From Erythrobacter litoralis HTCC2594 (GTDB lineage Bacteria > Pseudomonadota > Alphaproteobacteria > Sphingomonadales > Sphingomonadaceae), in contig NC_007722.1 in NCBI RefSeq assembly GCF_000013005.1, positions 2,795,501 through 2,859,500 on the forward strand: a stretch of 64,000 nt of DNA. The letters are read 5' to 3'. Position numbers and translations under genes: made by a program. Under the pieces are notes generated by a model, which searched no databases, was not told the DNA's origin, and saw only the letters and a program-made list of their open reading frames with translations. Positions 17,451 through 25,819 of the stretch are shown here, one piece after another. Each line of letters begins with the position of its first letter. Position 1 is the first letter of the stretch.

Positions 17451-19628
17451 TTACGGGAGCGTGGCCAGCAGCAGGGGTGGCGAAAGGTCGTGCGTTCCGA
17501 CCTGGCGAACCCACAGCGGCTCGCCCGCAGCAATGGCCAGCAGTTCGGAAAGCGACGCGGGCGCAAGCTCGAACCGGTTGGTGTCGACGGACCATGACCG
17601 GACGGGCGTATCGACCGGCCCCGCGCCGACGCGATAACTCTCGCGCTCTTCCACCAGCGGGACCTCGACCGCCTCGGGCCACGTCCATGCGCCCCTCGCG
17701 CGCCGCATCCAGCAGGCCGCGAGTCCGTCGGACCCGGAAATGGTGCATCGCGGGTGGACAGGAACGAGAGGGCGCAAAGTCAGACCGACATTGCGCAATG
17801 GCGCATGGACCGGCTCGGCATCGCCCGGCCCGATCGCTGCGAGATCTCCATCGACCGGGATGGGCGCGCCGGAGGCTTGCATGTCCACCAGCCGGTCATC
17901 GAGCAGGATTACCGGCGTGCCCGCCGCATGGCCACGTGCGGCCGCAGCCTCGGTTCCGCCTCGACCGCGCAACAGCCCGCTCAGCATCCAGCTGTCCTCT
18001 CCGGCCTGGCTCGCGGTGGCGAACTGGATGATCTCGCCGCCCACCAGAATGCGATTGGCCCCGCGGACAATGGCTTCCGCGCTTGCACTGTCGAACGCGC
18101 CGTCCGGCGTCGACACGCTGACCGCGAGCGATGCAGACCGCTCGATCCGCAGCGCGGGCGAACCGGTCAGTGGCGCGGCAAGCTGGCCCTGTACCGAATC
18201 GGCGCGTTGCGCACTGGCGACGCGGGTCAACTGGCCCTGCGACTGGGCGAAAAGCGCCACGCTCGAGGACCGCCCGGTTGCCGTTACCGAGGCAAACGCG
18301 CGTGCCGCATTCGGTTGCGAAACTCCGTCTCCGGGCAATTCGAAATAGTCGAGCACGGTCGGTCCGGGCAGCCTGTCCGGCAAGGCGCGCAGGTCGCCGG
18401 CATCGTCACCGCCGTTTCGCGCGCTGCCGGGGCGACGGCGCAGGAGCTCGAGCTCGACGCCCCGTTCGCGCCACTCCCAGCCGCCGACCAGCCAGTCGCC
18501 CGCATGCCCGGGGACGCGCACCACGGAGCCGGGCCCGATGGCCGGATCGAGCTCGGCGAGCCGCCAAGCCAGCCGGTCCCTGCGCCATCGGGCCCTTTGT
18601 GTCGCTTTCTCGCTCAGCGATTTTGCATCCGCCGCATCCAGCGTCGCGGGAAGCTCGACAACGCGCTGACCTGCGGCCGGGGTCGGCCCGACGGCGCGCT
18701 GGATGCCAGGCTGGTAATCGCGCGCCGGGTCGTAATACCGCACGGCGTGGGGAAGGCTTGGCTCTCCGGTCGAGCGGTCGGATTGCCGGCCATGCAACTG
18801 GCCGAAATCGCTTTCCTCCCAGGCCCGCGCAGTCTCGGGCAGCGTTCTATCGGCTTCCACGATGTCCGGATCGCTGAATCGAAGACCTTGCCCTTGGGCG
18901 TCGCAGCTGAGCGGAAAGACGGCACCGATCGCTTCCAGCGATCGGGCCAGGGGCCCGCCGTCCACGGCAAAGCCCCTGAGCCCTGGCAGTCGTGGCCCTG
19001 CCTCTTCCATTTCGGTCCCGGCGGCCAGATCGGCCAGCCCGACCTCGGAAGCTCCGGCGAAAACCTCGAACGACAGCGCAGGAATGCGATTGCCGAAATC
19101 GGTCAGGTCGAGATCCTCGAAAACGACATAGGCGCAGTGCCGGAAGGCGGGACAGGCCATCCGGTCGGACGCGATAAGCGGATCGAGAGGCTGGTCGCCG
19201 CGTCCGGTATGCACGCGCAAGGTTCCTCCGGTCTTGAGGTCACCGGCGCGCCCACGCAGCAAGTTTCCATCGGCCCAGATGCGCCCGATGCCGTCGATCG
19301 CACGGCTCGACACCGCGATGGCGAAGGAGGCGCTGTAGGAATAGGTCGTTGTTTTCGGCTTGCCCTTGCCGCCGCCCTCGGTCTCGCGGGTCTCGACGAG
19401 GTCGGTCGCCCAGATGATCGTGCCCGGTACGCGCATGGTGCCGTGAATGCGCGGGATCGGCGTGCCGTAGCTGGAGGTCGAGACCGCCAGCTCCTTCAGC
19501 CGCGGCCCTTCGCGCGTCGGGCTGCCGATGACCTGCGCGTCGATCTGGCGCCCGGCGAGCGCGCCGATCGCACCGCCGAGCGGGCCGCCGACCAGCGTGC
19601 CGACGGCCGAGAGGAGGAGGGTAGCCAT
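17451..19628 (-). CDS. GTA gp15-like tail-tip protein lacking the TIM-barrel domain
   Basis: 725 aa. It starts with the glycine-zipper segment typical of GTA gp15 (AVGTLVGGPLGGAIGALAG). A tail-hub region follows (YGTPIPRIHGTMRVPGTIIW, then YSYSASFAIAV), then the phage-tail_3-like part near residues 280-400 and a C-terminal beta-rich portion. Rhodobacter gp15 has about 1,300 residues and carries a central TIM-barrel glycoside-hydrolase-like domain; none is visible here, which accounts for the shorter length. A candidate TIM barrel is instead fused to gp12 (20854-23178). It lies 12 bases after gp14 and forms the end of the tail-tip module. Confidence 0.85.
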   Translation of the reverse strand: MATLLLSAVGTLVGGPLGGAIGALAGRQIDAQVIGSPTREGPRLKELAVSTSSYGTPIPRIHGTMRVPGTIIWATDLVETRETEGGGKGKPKTTTYSYSASFAIAVSSRAIDGIGRIWADGNLLRGRAGDLKTGGTLRVHTGRGDQPLDPLIASDRMACPAFRHCAYVVFEDLDLTDFGNRIPALSFEVFAGASEVGLADLAAGTEMEEAGPRLPGLRGFAVDGGPLARSLEAIGAVFPLSCDAQGQGLRFSDPDIVEADRTLPETARAWEESDFGQLHGRQSDRSTGEPSLPHAVRYYDPARDYQPGIQRAVGPTPAAGQRVVELPATLDAADAKSLSEKATQRARWRRDRLAWRLAELDPAIGPGSVVRVPGHAGDWLVGGWEWRERGVELELLRRRPGSARNGGDDAGDLRALPDRLPGPTVLDYFELPGDGVSQPNAARAFASVTATGRSSSVALFAQSQGQLTRVASAQRADSVQGQLAAPLTGSPALRIERSASLAVSVSTPDGAFDSASAEAIVRGANRILVGGEIIQFATASQAGEDSWMLSGLLRGRGGTEAAAARGHAAGTPVILLDDRLVDMQASGAPIPVDGDLAAIGPGDAEPVHAPLRNVGLTLRPLVPVHPRCTISGSDGLAACWMRRARGAWTWPEAVEVPLVEERESYRVGAGPVDTPVRSWSVDTNRFELAPASLSELLAIAAGEPLWVRQVGTHDLSPPLLLATLP

Positions 19629-19640
19629 ACAGAATTCCGA

Positions 19641-20045
19641 TCAGAGGAGGCGCCAGCGCGCCTGACAGGGCCACGGCGATGGGCCGGGCATCGACACGAC
19701 CCGGCGCAGCGATGCATGGGCGTGGACGAAGTGCGTCGCGTCCGCGGCGATAAGGATGTGGTGCTGCGCGGGACCGGGCGTCACGAGCAGGACATCGCCC
19801 GGTTCGGCTCTGCCTTTGGCGACGGTGGCATCCTCCCGCTCGGCCAGCGCAAGCAAGGGTTCGATCGCGGTGTTGCGGAGCCTGTAGGTGTCCGGCACGC
19901 TGATTGCGCGCCCGATCGCCCGCATGCTCGCGACCAGCAGGCCGACGCAATCGAGACCGAAGCGCGGTTCGTGACCGTGCAACCGATAGGGCGTGCCGAC
20001 CAAGCGCAGCGCTGCATCGGCCAGCTTTTCGCCGGGTGTCGTCAT
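19641..20045 (-). CDS. GTA gp14-like NlpC/P60 cell-wall peptidase
   Basis: 134 aa. The NlpC/P60 cysteine peptidase signature is present: RFGLDCVGLL with catalytic Cys33, and QHHILIA with the catalytic His in the following strand. In GTAs this tail-tip enzyme (gp14) cuts peptidoglycan peptides to help DNA entry. The frame is open upstream for 174 codons, but the ATG at 20045 overlaps the gp13 stop as ATGA and fits the usual gp14 length, so that start is chosen. Confidence 0.9.
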   Translation of the reverse strand: MTTPGEKLADAALRLVGTPYRLHGHEPRFGLDCVGLLVASMRAIGRAISVPDTYRLRNTAIEPLLALAEREDATVAKGRAEPGDVLLVTPGPAQHHILIAADATHFVHAHASLRRVVSMPGPSPWPCQARWRLL

Positions 20046-20857
20046 CTTTGCACGGGGTAGCGGGCCAGCAGGTCGTTGCCCGGCAAGAAGGGCTCGCCCT
20101 GAAAATTGGCCGCATTGGCGAAGCGGGCCTGGCAGGTGCCGATCGTGTGGTCGCATCCTTCGCGCAGCCGTACCCGCTGGCCCGGGGCGACGTCCCCGTC
20201 GAGCGGTGTATCGAGGACCAGCGCGCCGGTTTCGACCGCCACTACATCCATCGCGATGCCGACATGCGGCCCTTCGATCCAGCGCACCTGGCCGAAAGCG
20301 TAGTCCGACGGCGTGACTCCGTCGAAGGCGACGGCATTCGCCTCCCGATCGACCGATGCGACCCGCGCCTCGCGCGAGAAGCGCGCTGCGGACAGCGTGC
20401 ATCCGGGACCGCAGAATGTCGCGCGGCAGGTCGGGCTGGTGCGCGGCACGTCGTCGACCTGCAATTGCTGCTTGGCGGAGAGGAGGTCGGCGGTGAAGCT
20501 GTCGTCGTCGCCCTGTACGGTGCCGATCGAGCCGGCGAACAGCTGCGCCCGCTCCAGCGTCTCCCAATCGACCGCGCCGATGCTCACCCGCGCGCCGTCG
20601 AAACGGCCCGCCGCGAGGTCGGCGGCAGAGATGCTGTCATGTGCGAGCGGCCCGGTCAGTTCGGCGCTGTCGCCATCGAGCGTGGCGGTCTTGCGGATGG
20701 CCGAAGGCAGGATGCCGGGCGCGGCACGGTGGGTGACGCCGTCGAATGTCAGGTCGCGATCATGGCTGGTGAAACCAAGGGTTACGCCATCGCGCCGGTC
20801 GATCCGCCACCAGGTCGCGACGCCTTCCAACTCGGTGGCAAAGAAGACGTGGCTCAT
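20042..20857 (-). CDS. GTA gp13-like tail hub protein (DUF2163)
   Basis: 271 aa. The N-terminus ATWWRIDRRDGVTLGFTSHD is the signature of the DUF2163/TIGR02218 family, the gp13 hub protein of GTA tails. Cysteines in TCRATFCGPGCT and EGCDHTIGTCQARF are in the places where the Rhodobacter protein binds an iron-sulfur cluster (recalled from the RcGTA structure; not testable here). The start overlaps the gp12 stop as ATGA and its stop overlaps gp14 in the same way. Confidence 0.92.
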   Translation of the reverse strand: MSHVFFATELEGVATWWRIDRRDGVTLGFTSHDRDLTFDGVTHRAAPGILPSAIRKTATLDGDSAELTGPLAHDSISAADLAAGRFDGARVSIGAVDWETLERAQLFAGSIGTVQGDDDSFTADLLSAKQQLQVDDVPRTSPTCRATFCGPGCTLSAARFSREARVASVDREANAVAFDGVTPSDYAFGQVRWIEGPHVGIAMDVVAVETGALVLDTPLDGDVAPGQRVRLREGCDHTIGTCQARFANAANFQGEPFLPGNDLLARYPVQR

Positions 20858-23178
20858 GACGCCTCGCGGATTTCGACAAGCGGGACCGACGGGGCTTCGC
20901 CTGCCGCGAAGGACGCGCCAGTGATGTCGAGCCGATCCTCGGCGAAACGGACCGGCACATCGAACAGAAAGCCCGCGCGGATTTCCGCACCATCGGGCGG
21001 TGCGGCGGAAAACGTGATCCGGCCCATTTCCCCCAGGGTCCAGCCGCTGGTTTCGACGCCGCCAACGCTCACCCGCACGGTTTCGGATCGCGGGCGCGTG
21101 ATCGGGCGGCGCTGCGGCTCGTCGCCCTTGCCATAGAGCTTCACCAGATCGAATTCCGCACCGAGGCCGTCGCCTATGCCGATCAGCTGATCGGTCGCGG
21201 AGGGCGCGCCCGTCATGCCGCTGGAGCTGTAATCGAAGGGATCGGCCAGCCGGAAACCCCGAGCCGCCCCGCGCCTTGCGCGAAAAAAGGATAGCAGCAC
21301 GCCCAGCTCTTCTTCCGAACGCAGACCGGGGCCGACATCGAAGCGCAGCCGTGCGTCGGACCACAGCGAATTGCGCCTCTCATGGCCCGAAGCGGTAACC
21401 GCCACGGTGGTCGAGAATTCGGGGCTGACCCCGGCATCGCGGCCGAGCGCGAGCGGGTAGAGCACATCGTCGAAGGGTTGCACTTGCGTCTCCTGCGAAG
21501 GCGCGAGGCGGGTGTAGCCGTCGCGCGAAACCTGCGGCAGCGCCCAGACGAAGCGCTGCGTGACGCCGCGCGCCGCTGCCTCGTCGAGCGCGGCATCGAT
21601 CAGCGGCCAGTAATCCTCGGCATCCTCGGCCAGCAGCACGAAGCCGGAAAAATAGTCCTGCTGGTCGACGGGATAGCCCAGCCGCGCATCGACAAATTCT
21701 ATCGCTGCGCGCCGCAGCGCGACCGCGCCGCCGGTCAGCCAGTCGTAATCCTCCAGCTGCAACCGGTCGAAAGCCGGATACGCCCAGCCCAGCGGCAAAT
21801 TGGCGCGCTTCAGTTCAGGCATGGCGGGATCGAGAATCGTCGGCGTGAAGGCCAGCAGCAGGATTTCCGCCGCGCCGGTCGCTGCATCGCGCACCGCCTG
21901 CCCGAGATCGAGCGTCGATTGCGCGAGCATCGCACCCGCCGCGTCGAGCAGCTCGAGCCGGGCCGGGTCCATCGCGCTGCGCATGTCTGCAATGACGGGC
22001 GGATTGCCGCCCAGCGCCGCCTTCGCCGCGTCGTCGTAAAGGCACGGCGCGCGCGTTTCTGGGATGACCCACCACCACGGCTCGCCCACTTGGAACAGCA
22101 CCGGCAGGCCCGCCGCTTCAATCAGCGAAACGAAACTCACCGCGACCGTCTGCAGAAAGGCCATCGCCTGCGCGTTGGCGGAAGAGAGCAGCGCCGAGGG
22201 CGGAACCCAGCCCGTGCGCGCCGGTGTGCCATCATGCGCGCGCTGCTGCCAGGCATCGGGGCAATGCTCGGCAAACAACTCGTAAGAGAGCGACGCGATC
22301 GCTTCGAAACCCCCCGCCGCGCAATGTTCGAAATAGGACCTGTGCCAGGCCGTGGCGGGCGTGCACAGGGCCCCGTCGGTTGCGACCAGCAGCCTGTCAT
22401 CAACACGCTCGAGCCGGAAGAAATGGCTCATACCGACGTAATGGACGATCCGCCCGCGATAGCCGAGCGCGGTAATCGTGCGCAGCATCCGTGCAGGGGT
22501 CTGGTTGAAGCCGTCGTCATAGGCGGTGGCCATCTGCTCGCCATGGGGCGGGAGCATCACATCGCCCACCTTGATAATCGCGCGCTCACCTTCGCAAGCG
22601 ATGTCGGTCAGTTCGACCCAGCCATCGACCCGTGCGGGCAGCGGATCACTGCTGCCGGGCGCATAGCCGGGCGGCACCAGCGAAATGAACATGCGGTCGA
22701 TGTCCCGCGGGTGCACCGCTTCGCCGGGCAGTGTGAACCCGCTCTCCAGCGCGGAAAACGGCAGGTCGATCTGCGCGTCCTCAGGCGTGCCGCTGGCATA
22801 GTTCCACAGCCGCACATACCAGCTACGCGCCGCGCCGTTGGCATCGCGCCCCTCGATGGTGAGCGTCGGCCCGTGCACCGCGTCGAGCGGGATGACACCC
22901 GACGAACGCCAGCGAAAGCGCAGGTGGGTATGCTCGTAATTGCGATCTGTCTCATAGGCGGTAAGCGGATGGTCGAGCGTATCCTCGCTGTCCCAGATGA
23001 GCCCGGCGAGCTCACCCGCATGGTGAAATTCGCATTCGACCCGCAGCGAGTCCGGCCCGGTCGTCACCACCGAGGCCATCATCGGACGCGGAAAGTTGAC
23101 CGTCCAGAAGCGCGGATCGAAGCGCTGGAGATAGTCGAAATCCTGCCCGGTGCGTTCTCGGGCGAGCCAGAAACTCAT
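20854..23178 (-). CDS. GTA distal tail protein gp12 (DUF2460) with a large N-terminal TIM-barrel-like extension
   Basis: 774 aa, far above the roughly 200 of a stand-alone gp12. The last ~210 residues (from DDVLYPLALGRDAG, with FFRARRGAARGFRLADPFDYSS) are DUF2460/TIGR02217, the distal tail protein. Residues 1 to about 190 look like a beta-sandwich (LRVECEFHHAG, SWYVRLWNY). Residues about 200-560 show alternating strands and helices: ATAYDDGFNQ, GRIVHYVGMSHFF, EAIASLSYELF, VLFQVGEPWWW (a Glu after the fourth strand, as in clan GH-A enzymes), EILLLAFTPT, LPLGWAYPAF, SGFVLL, QRFVWALPQV. That is consistent with an eight-strand TIM barrel. Databases may call such proteins 'non-contractile tail sheath'. 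The fold is inferred from pattern only. Confidence 0.85.
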   Translation of the reverse strand: MSFWLARERTGQDFDYLQRFDPRFWTVNFPRPMMASVVTTGPDSLRVECEFHHAGELAGLIWDSEDTLDHPLTAYETDRNYEHTHLRFRWRSSGVIPLDAVHGPTLTIEGRDANGAARSWYVRLWNYASGTPEDAQIDLPFSALESGFTLPGEAVHPRDIDRMFISLVPPGYAPGSSDPLPARVDGWVELTDIACEGERAIIKVGDVMLPPHGEQMATAYDDGFNQTPARMLRTITALGYRGRIVHYVGMSHFFRLERVDDRLLVATDGALCTPATAWHRSYFEHCAAGGFEAIASLSYELFAEHCPDAWQQRAHDGTPARTGWVPPSALLSSANAQAMAFLQTVAVSFVSLIEAAGLPVLFQVGEPWWWVIPETRAPCLYDDAAKAALGGNPPVIADMRSAMDPARLELLDAAGAMLAQSTLDLGQAVRDAATGAAEILLLAFTPTILDPAMPELKRANLPLGWAYPAFDRLQLEDYDWLTGGAVALRRAAIEFVDARLGYPVDQQDYFSGFVLLAEDAEDYWPLIDAALDEAAARGVTQRFVWALPQVSRDGYTRLAPSQETQVQPFDDVLYPLALGRDAGVSPEFSTTVAVTASGHERRNSLWSDARLRFDVGPGLRSEEELGVLLSFFRARRGAARGFRLADPFDYSSSGMTGAPSATDQLIGIGDGLGAEFDLVKLYGKGDEPQRRPITRPRSETVRVSVGGVETSGWTLGEMGRITFSAAPPDGAEIRAGFLFDVPVRFAEDRLDITGASFAAGEAPSVPLVEIREAS

Positions 23179-23184
23179 TGTGCT

Positions 23185-23757
23185 CTACCTTTCCATCAAC
23201 GCGCGACGCACCGCACTCGCGACCTGGCGGCTGGAGCGTTGCATCGCGACCGGCGCGTCGGTGCCGCGTGGTGTCGCCACACGGATGGCGACGTTGACAT
23301 TGCGGGGTGCTGCAGTGGCGAGCGACGGCTCCACACGGCCGGCGCTGGTCGGGACGAAGACCTCCGGGCCCCGCTCGCCGACGACGAAGCCGCGACCGGG
23401 CGAGACGGGCCCGCCGGTGGCGCGGCCGGGCAGACCGAAGAGGCCGCTCACGATGCCGCCGAACACACCGCCCAGACTGCCCTTCGCCGCGCTGCCGAAA
23501 ATCTGGTCCAGGCCCAGTTGCAGTGCTTGCGCCGCGATTTGGTCGAGCACGCGGCTGGCGGTGCGCTGCAGGTCTTCGAAGCTGAGCGAGCCCTTGCGGA
23601 TCGCGCTCAGCAAGCCGCGTTCGAGCACCGATCCGGCCTTGGAGAACCCGTCGAGCAATTGCCCGTCGAAAGTGCTGCGCATCTGCGCGATATCGTCGCT
23701 GAACCCTTGCGTGCTGGCGCGCACTTCGATCAGCATCTCATCGACTGGATCATCCAT
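23185..23757 (-). CDS. GTA gp11-like tail tape measure protein
   Basis: 190 aa. Conserved end-region of GTA tape measures is seen in GRATGGPVSPGRGFVVGERG followed by PEVFVP, with a helical N-terminal half (QGFSDDIAQMRSTFDGQLLDG). Its length sets the tail length; it is close to the Rhodobacter GTA protein and far shorter than in ordinary siphophages, which is one reason to call the cluster a GTA. The start overlaps gp10.1 by 8 bases. Confidence 0.88.
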   Translation of the reverse strand: MDDPVDEMLIEVRASTQGFSDDIAQMRSTFDGQLLDGFSKAGSVLERGLLSAIRKGSLSFEDLQRTASRVLDQIAAQALQLGLDQIFGSAAKGSLGGVFGGIVSGLFGLPGRATGGPVSPGRGFVVGERGPEVFVPTSAGRVEPSLATAAPRNVNVAIRVATPRGTDAPVAMQRSSRQVASAVRRALMER

Positions 23758-23944
23758 CGGATTGGTCTTTCATCATGCGGTCGAGGTCGGCGCGGCTCAG
23801 GGAGGCGTCGCTGGCATCCGGCGGAGTGACGGCGAGAGCGAGATCGGCCGGGGTGGCGGCCCAGAACGTCTCCGGCGGCCAGCCGAGATGCTGCGCGGCA
23901 AGCGCTGCCAGCCGGGGCACGCGCTCGCTCAGGCGATCGCTCAC
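23750..23944 (-). CDS. GTA gp10.1-like tail assembly chaperone
   Basis: 64 aa. LAALAAQHLGWPPETFWAAT matches the small phage tail assembly chaperone family TIGR02216 (rcc01693), which coats the tape measure during tail assembly. It starts in an ATGA overlap with gp10 and ends 8 bases inside gp11, so all three are coupled. Confidence 0.82.
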   Translation of the reverse strand: MSDRLSERVPRLAALAAQHLGWPPETFWAATPADLALAVTPPDASDASLSRADLDRMMKDQSDG

Positions 23945-24273
23945 CCGCCGCCCTTGAGGATCGCGCCGAGCAGCGCTCGCAGCGGCGTGGCGCTGGCGGC
24001 GAGGCCCCGTGCCGCGATGGCGCTGCCCACGGCATCGCGGCCCACATCGCCGCGATCGGCTAGGCAGTGCCAGAACAGCGCGGTCATCTCGCTCAGTCGC
24101 AGTTCGCCTGCGCCCGCCCGTTCGACGAGCGCGAAGAGCGGGCCGATCTCTTCCTCCGCCGCGATCAGGGCGGCGAAACTGGGGCGCAGCACATAGTGGC
24201 GCCCATCGATCACGAGCGATGCTTCACCGCGCATCGGGTTTGGTCGCTCGTCCTGAGCCTGTCGACGGGTCAT
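23941..24273 (-). CDS. GTA gp10-like tail protein, N-terminus built from a repeat sequence
   Basis: 110 aa. GEASLVIDGRHYVLRPSFAA and IAAEEEIGPLFAL match the GTA-gp10 family, a tail assembly component. The ATG at 24273 overlaps the gp9 stop (ATGA). The first ~13 codons (MTRRQAQDERPNP) are translated from a family I palindromic repeat and are not expected in other gp10 proteins. An alternative start at 24234 (MRGEASLV) would give the usual 97-aa form. Both starts are possible; coupling favours the longer. Confidence 0.85.
   Translation of the reverse strand: MTRRQAQDERPNPMRGEASLVIDGRHYVLRPSFAALIAAEEEIGPLFALVERAGAGELRLSEMTALFWHCLADRGDVGRDAVGSAIAARGLAASATPLRALLGAILKGGG
24244..24268 (-). repeat. 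Family I palindromic repeat inside the gp10 start
   Basis: On the minus strand CGTCGACAGGCTCAGGACGA is a close copy of the unit found at 27865-27890 and 36884-36910 (CTTCGACAGGCTCAG followed by CGAACGG). Here it lies within the first codons of gp10 rather than between genes. Confidence 0.75.
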
Positions 24274-24677
24274 ACCGCCAGCACCGCGCCCGAGCTTTCG
24301 AGCTGCAGCGTATAATTGCGCTCGCCGTTGAAATCGCCCGCATAATCGAGCCGCTGGACGAGGAACCGCCCGCGCAGCTTGGCGCCGTCCTCGAACGAGA
24401 GTTCGTAATCGTCGATCGTTCCGGCCAGCGCATGCGACTGGACCTTCGCCTCGGCGCTGCTGCCAAGGAATATGCCTGCCGCGCTGACGCTGACAGAACG
24501 GGTTCCGGCACCCGACAGCAGTTCGCGCCAGCCGCCCGATTCCTTGTGCGTCACCACCACGGTGTCGCCGTTGATCGACAGCTGCGTGGTGCGCAATCCG
24601 GCGACGGTGTCGTAGGCAAGCGGCTGGCCGCCATCGCCGATTTTGAGGAGGAAGGCTGAGCCTTTCTGGGCAGTCAT
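24270..24677 (-). CDS. GTA gp9-like major tail protein
   Basis: 135 aa. MTAQKGSAFLLKIGDGG, then GLRTTQLSINGDTV and THKESGGWRELLSGAGTRSV, is the pattern of the TP901-1-type major tail protein used by GTAs to build the tail tube. It ends in an ATGA overlap with gp10 and starts 16 bases after gp8. Confidence 0.92.
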   Translation of the reverse strand: MTAQKGSAFLLKIGDGGQPLAYDTVAGLRTTQLSINGDTVVVTHKESGGWRELLSGAGTRSVSVSAAGIFLGSSAEAKVQSHALAGTIDDYELSFEDGAKLRGRFLVQRLDYAGDFNGERNYTLQLESSGAVLAV

Positions 24678-24693
24678 GCGGGATCCTTTCGCA

Positions 24694-25086
24694 TCAGGAA
24701 GTGGCTAGCAGCCGGAAACGATATTCCAGCAGCGTGGCGCGGATATTGTCGGGGCGGCGTTCGTTGCGGGAGCGCAGGAAACGGTTGGTGACGACGCGGA
24801 AGCCAGGCTGTGCCGGCGGGAGCGCGGCGATGCGCGACTCGAGCGCCGCCCCGCGGGCGAGGTCGGCTGCCGGGTCGTCGCTGCGCGTGTTGAGCTCGAA
24901 AGCGACGCGTATTTCGCGCCCCTGCCGATCCTTGCTTCCCCATTCGCTCGCCATGCTCGCGACAAGGGCCAGCCACGGCGCAGTGGCGCGCGCGATCTGG
25001 TCTTCGTCGATGACGTTGAGGTCGCCCACCGGGGGCGGGGCGCTGCGCAGCCAGTCGAGCAGCGCGTTGCGTAGCTGGATTTCCAT
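24694..25086 (-). CDS. GTA gp8-like tail terminator (DUF3168)
   Basis: 130 aa. LRNALLDWLRSAPPP at the N-terminus and FRVVTNRFLRSRNERRPDNI in the second half match the DUF3168 family, the tail terminator at the head-tail joint (gp8). It begins 3 bases after the small gene before it. All members of this stretch lie on one strand with spacings of 20 bases or less. Confidence 0.88.
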   Translation of the reverse strand: MEIQLRNALLDWLRSAPPPVGDLNVIDEDQIARATAPWLALVASMASEWGSKDRQGREIRVAFELNTRSDDPAADLARGAALESRIAALPPAQPGFRVVTNRFLRSRNERRPDNIRATLLEYRFRLLATS

Positions 25087-25089
25087 GTA

Positions 25090-25248
25090 TCAGCTCCGAT
25101 CAAGCAGGGGCCAAAGGGTGTTCGCATCGCGCCACCGGCGATCCCCGGCGCGGCGCATGGTCCAGCGGGCGAGGGCGAGTTTGCGCGCCTGCGCAGCGAG
25201 CGAGCGCTTCTGCCGCCCGGGTGGCGGGTTGACGCTGCCTTCGATCAT
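25090..25248 (-). CDS. Very small basic protein at the gp7 position
   Basis: 52 aa, with about a quarter Arg or Lys (GRQKRSLAAQARKLALARWT). The ATG at 25248 overlaps the gp6 stop as ATGA and the stop lies 3 bases before gp8, so it sits exactly where GTA clusters carry gp7 (the head-tail stopper, about 110 aa). It does not resemble a shortened gp7 that I can recognise. It may be a degenerate remnant, a replacement, or a small DNA-binding component. The coupling on both sides supports translation. A longer form from 25278 would overlap gp6 by 34 bases. Confidence 0.55.
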   Translation of the reverse strand: MIEGSVNPPPGRQKRSLAAQARKLALARWTMRRAGDRRWRDANTLWPLLDRS

Positions 25249-25790
25249 GCGACCCTCAGCCTGCGCCAGGGCCGCCACAGGGCTGCCACGGCGGCGGGCG
25301 GATTGGGACCGTCTGCGCTTTCGCGGGTGCGGAAATTATGCGCCGCCAAGCGCAGGATGCCGTGACGCAGGCCGTCGGGCAGGCTCTCCCAATCCGGTGC
25401 AAGTCCGGCGCTGAACCGCACCGCGATCCGGCCTGCTGCGCTGGGCTTCAGCAGGCGAAACAGGCCGCGCCCGTCGGCATCGATCTCGATCTCGTAGTCG
25501 CCCGGTGCAAAGGCGATCCGCGCGCCCTCGGCAGGAATGCCTTCGGTCTGCGTGATTGCTTGCACCGGGCAGGTGTAGAGGCCCTGCCAGTCGCGCCGGG
25601 CCGGGTGGATTTCCTCCACGCTCGCCGCGATCGGCAGCGATCCGGTAAAGGCTTCGCAGGTTTCCAGCGCAGAGCGGATCAGCGCTTCGAGCGATGCATC
25701 CTCGTCGCTGCGCGTTATGGCGAGCCAGTGCTTCAATTCGTCGAGCGGCGCCCCGCCAAGGACGGGCGGCGCCAGGATTGCCCGCTGCAT
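25245..25790 (-). CDS. GTA gp6-like head-tail adaptor
   Basis: 181 aa. PVLGGAPLDELKHWLAITRS with EDASLEALIRSALETCEAFTG is the head-tail connector (gp6-like) pattern: an alpha-helical N-terminus, then a beta-rich middle (DYEIEIDADGRGLFRL) and a C-terminal helix (LRHGILRLAAHNF). It connects portal and tail. A GGGAGA sequence precedes the ATG. It follows the 329-base gap after the capsid gene. Confidence 0.88.
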   Translation of the reverse strand: MQRAILAPPVLGGAPLDELKHWLAITRSDEDASLEALIRSALETCEAFTGSLPIAASVEEIHPARRDWQGLYTCPVQAITQTEGIPAEGARIAFAPGDYEIEIDADGRGLFRLLKPSAAGRIAVRFSAGLAPDWESLPDGLRHGILRLAAHNFRTRESADGPNPPAAVAALWRPWRRLRVA

Positions 25791-25819
25791 GGCGGTCTCC
25801 CATCAGTAGTGAGAAGGGT

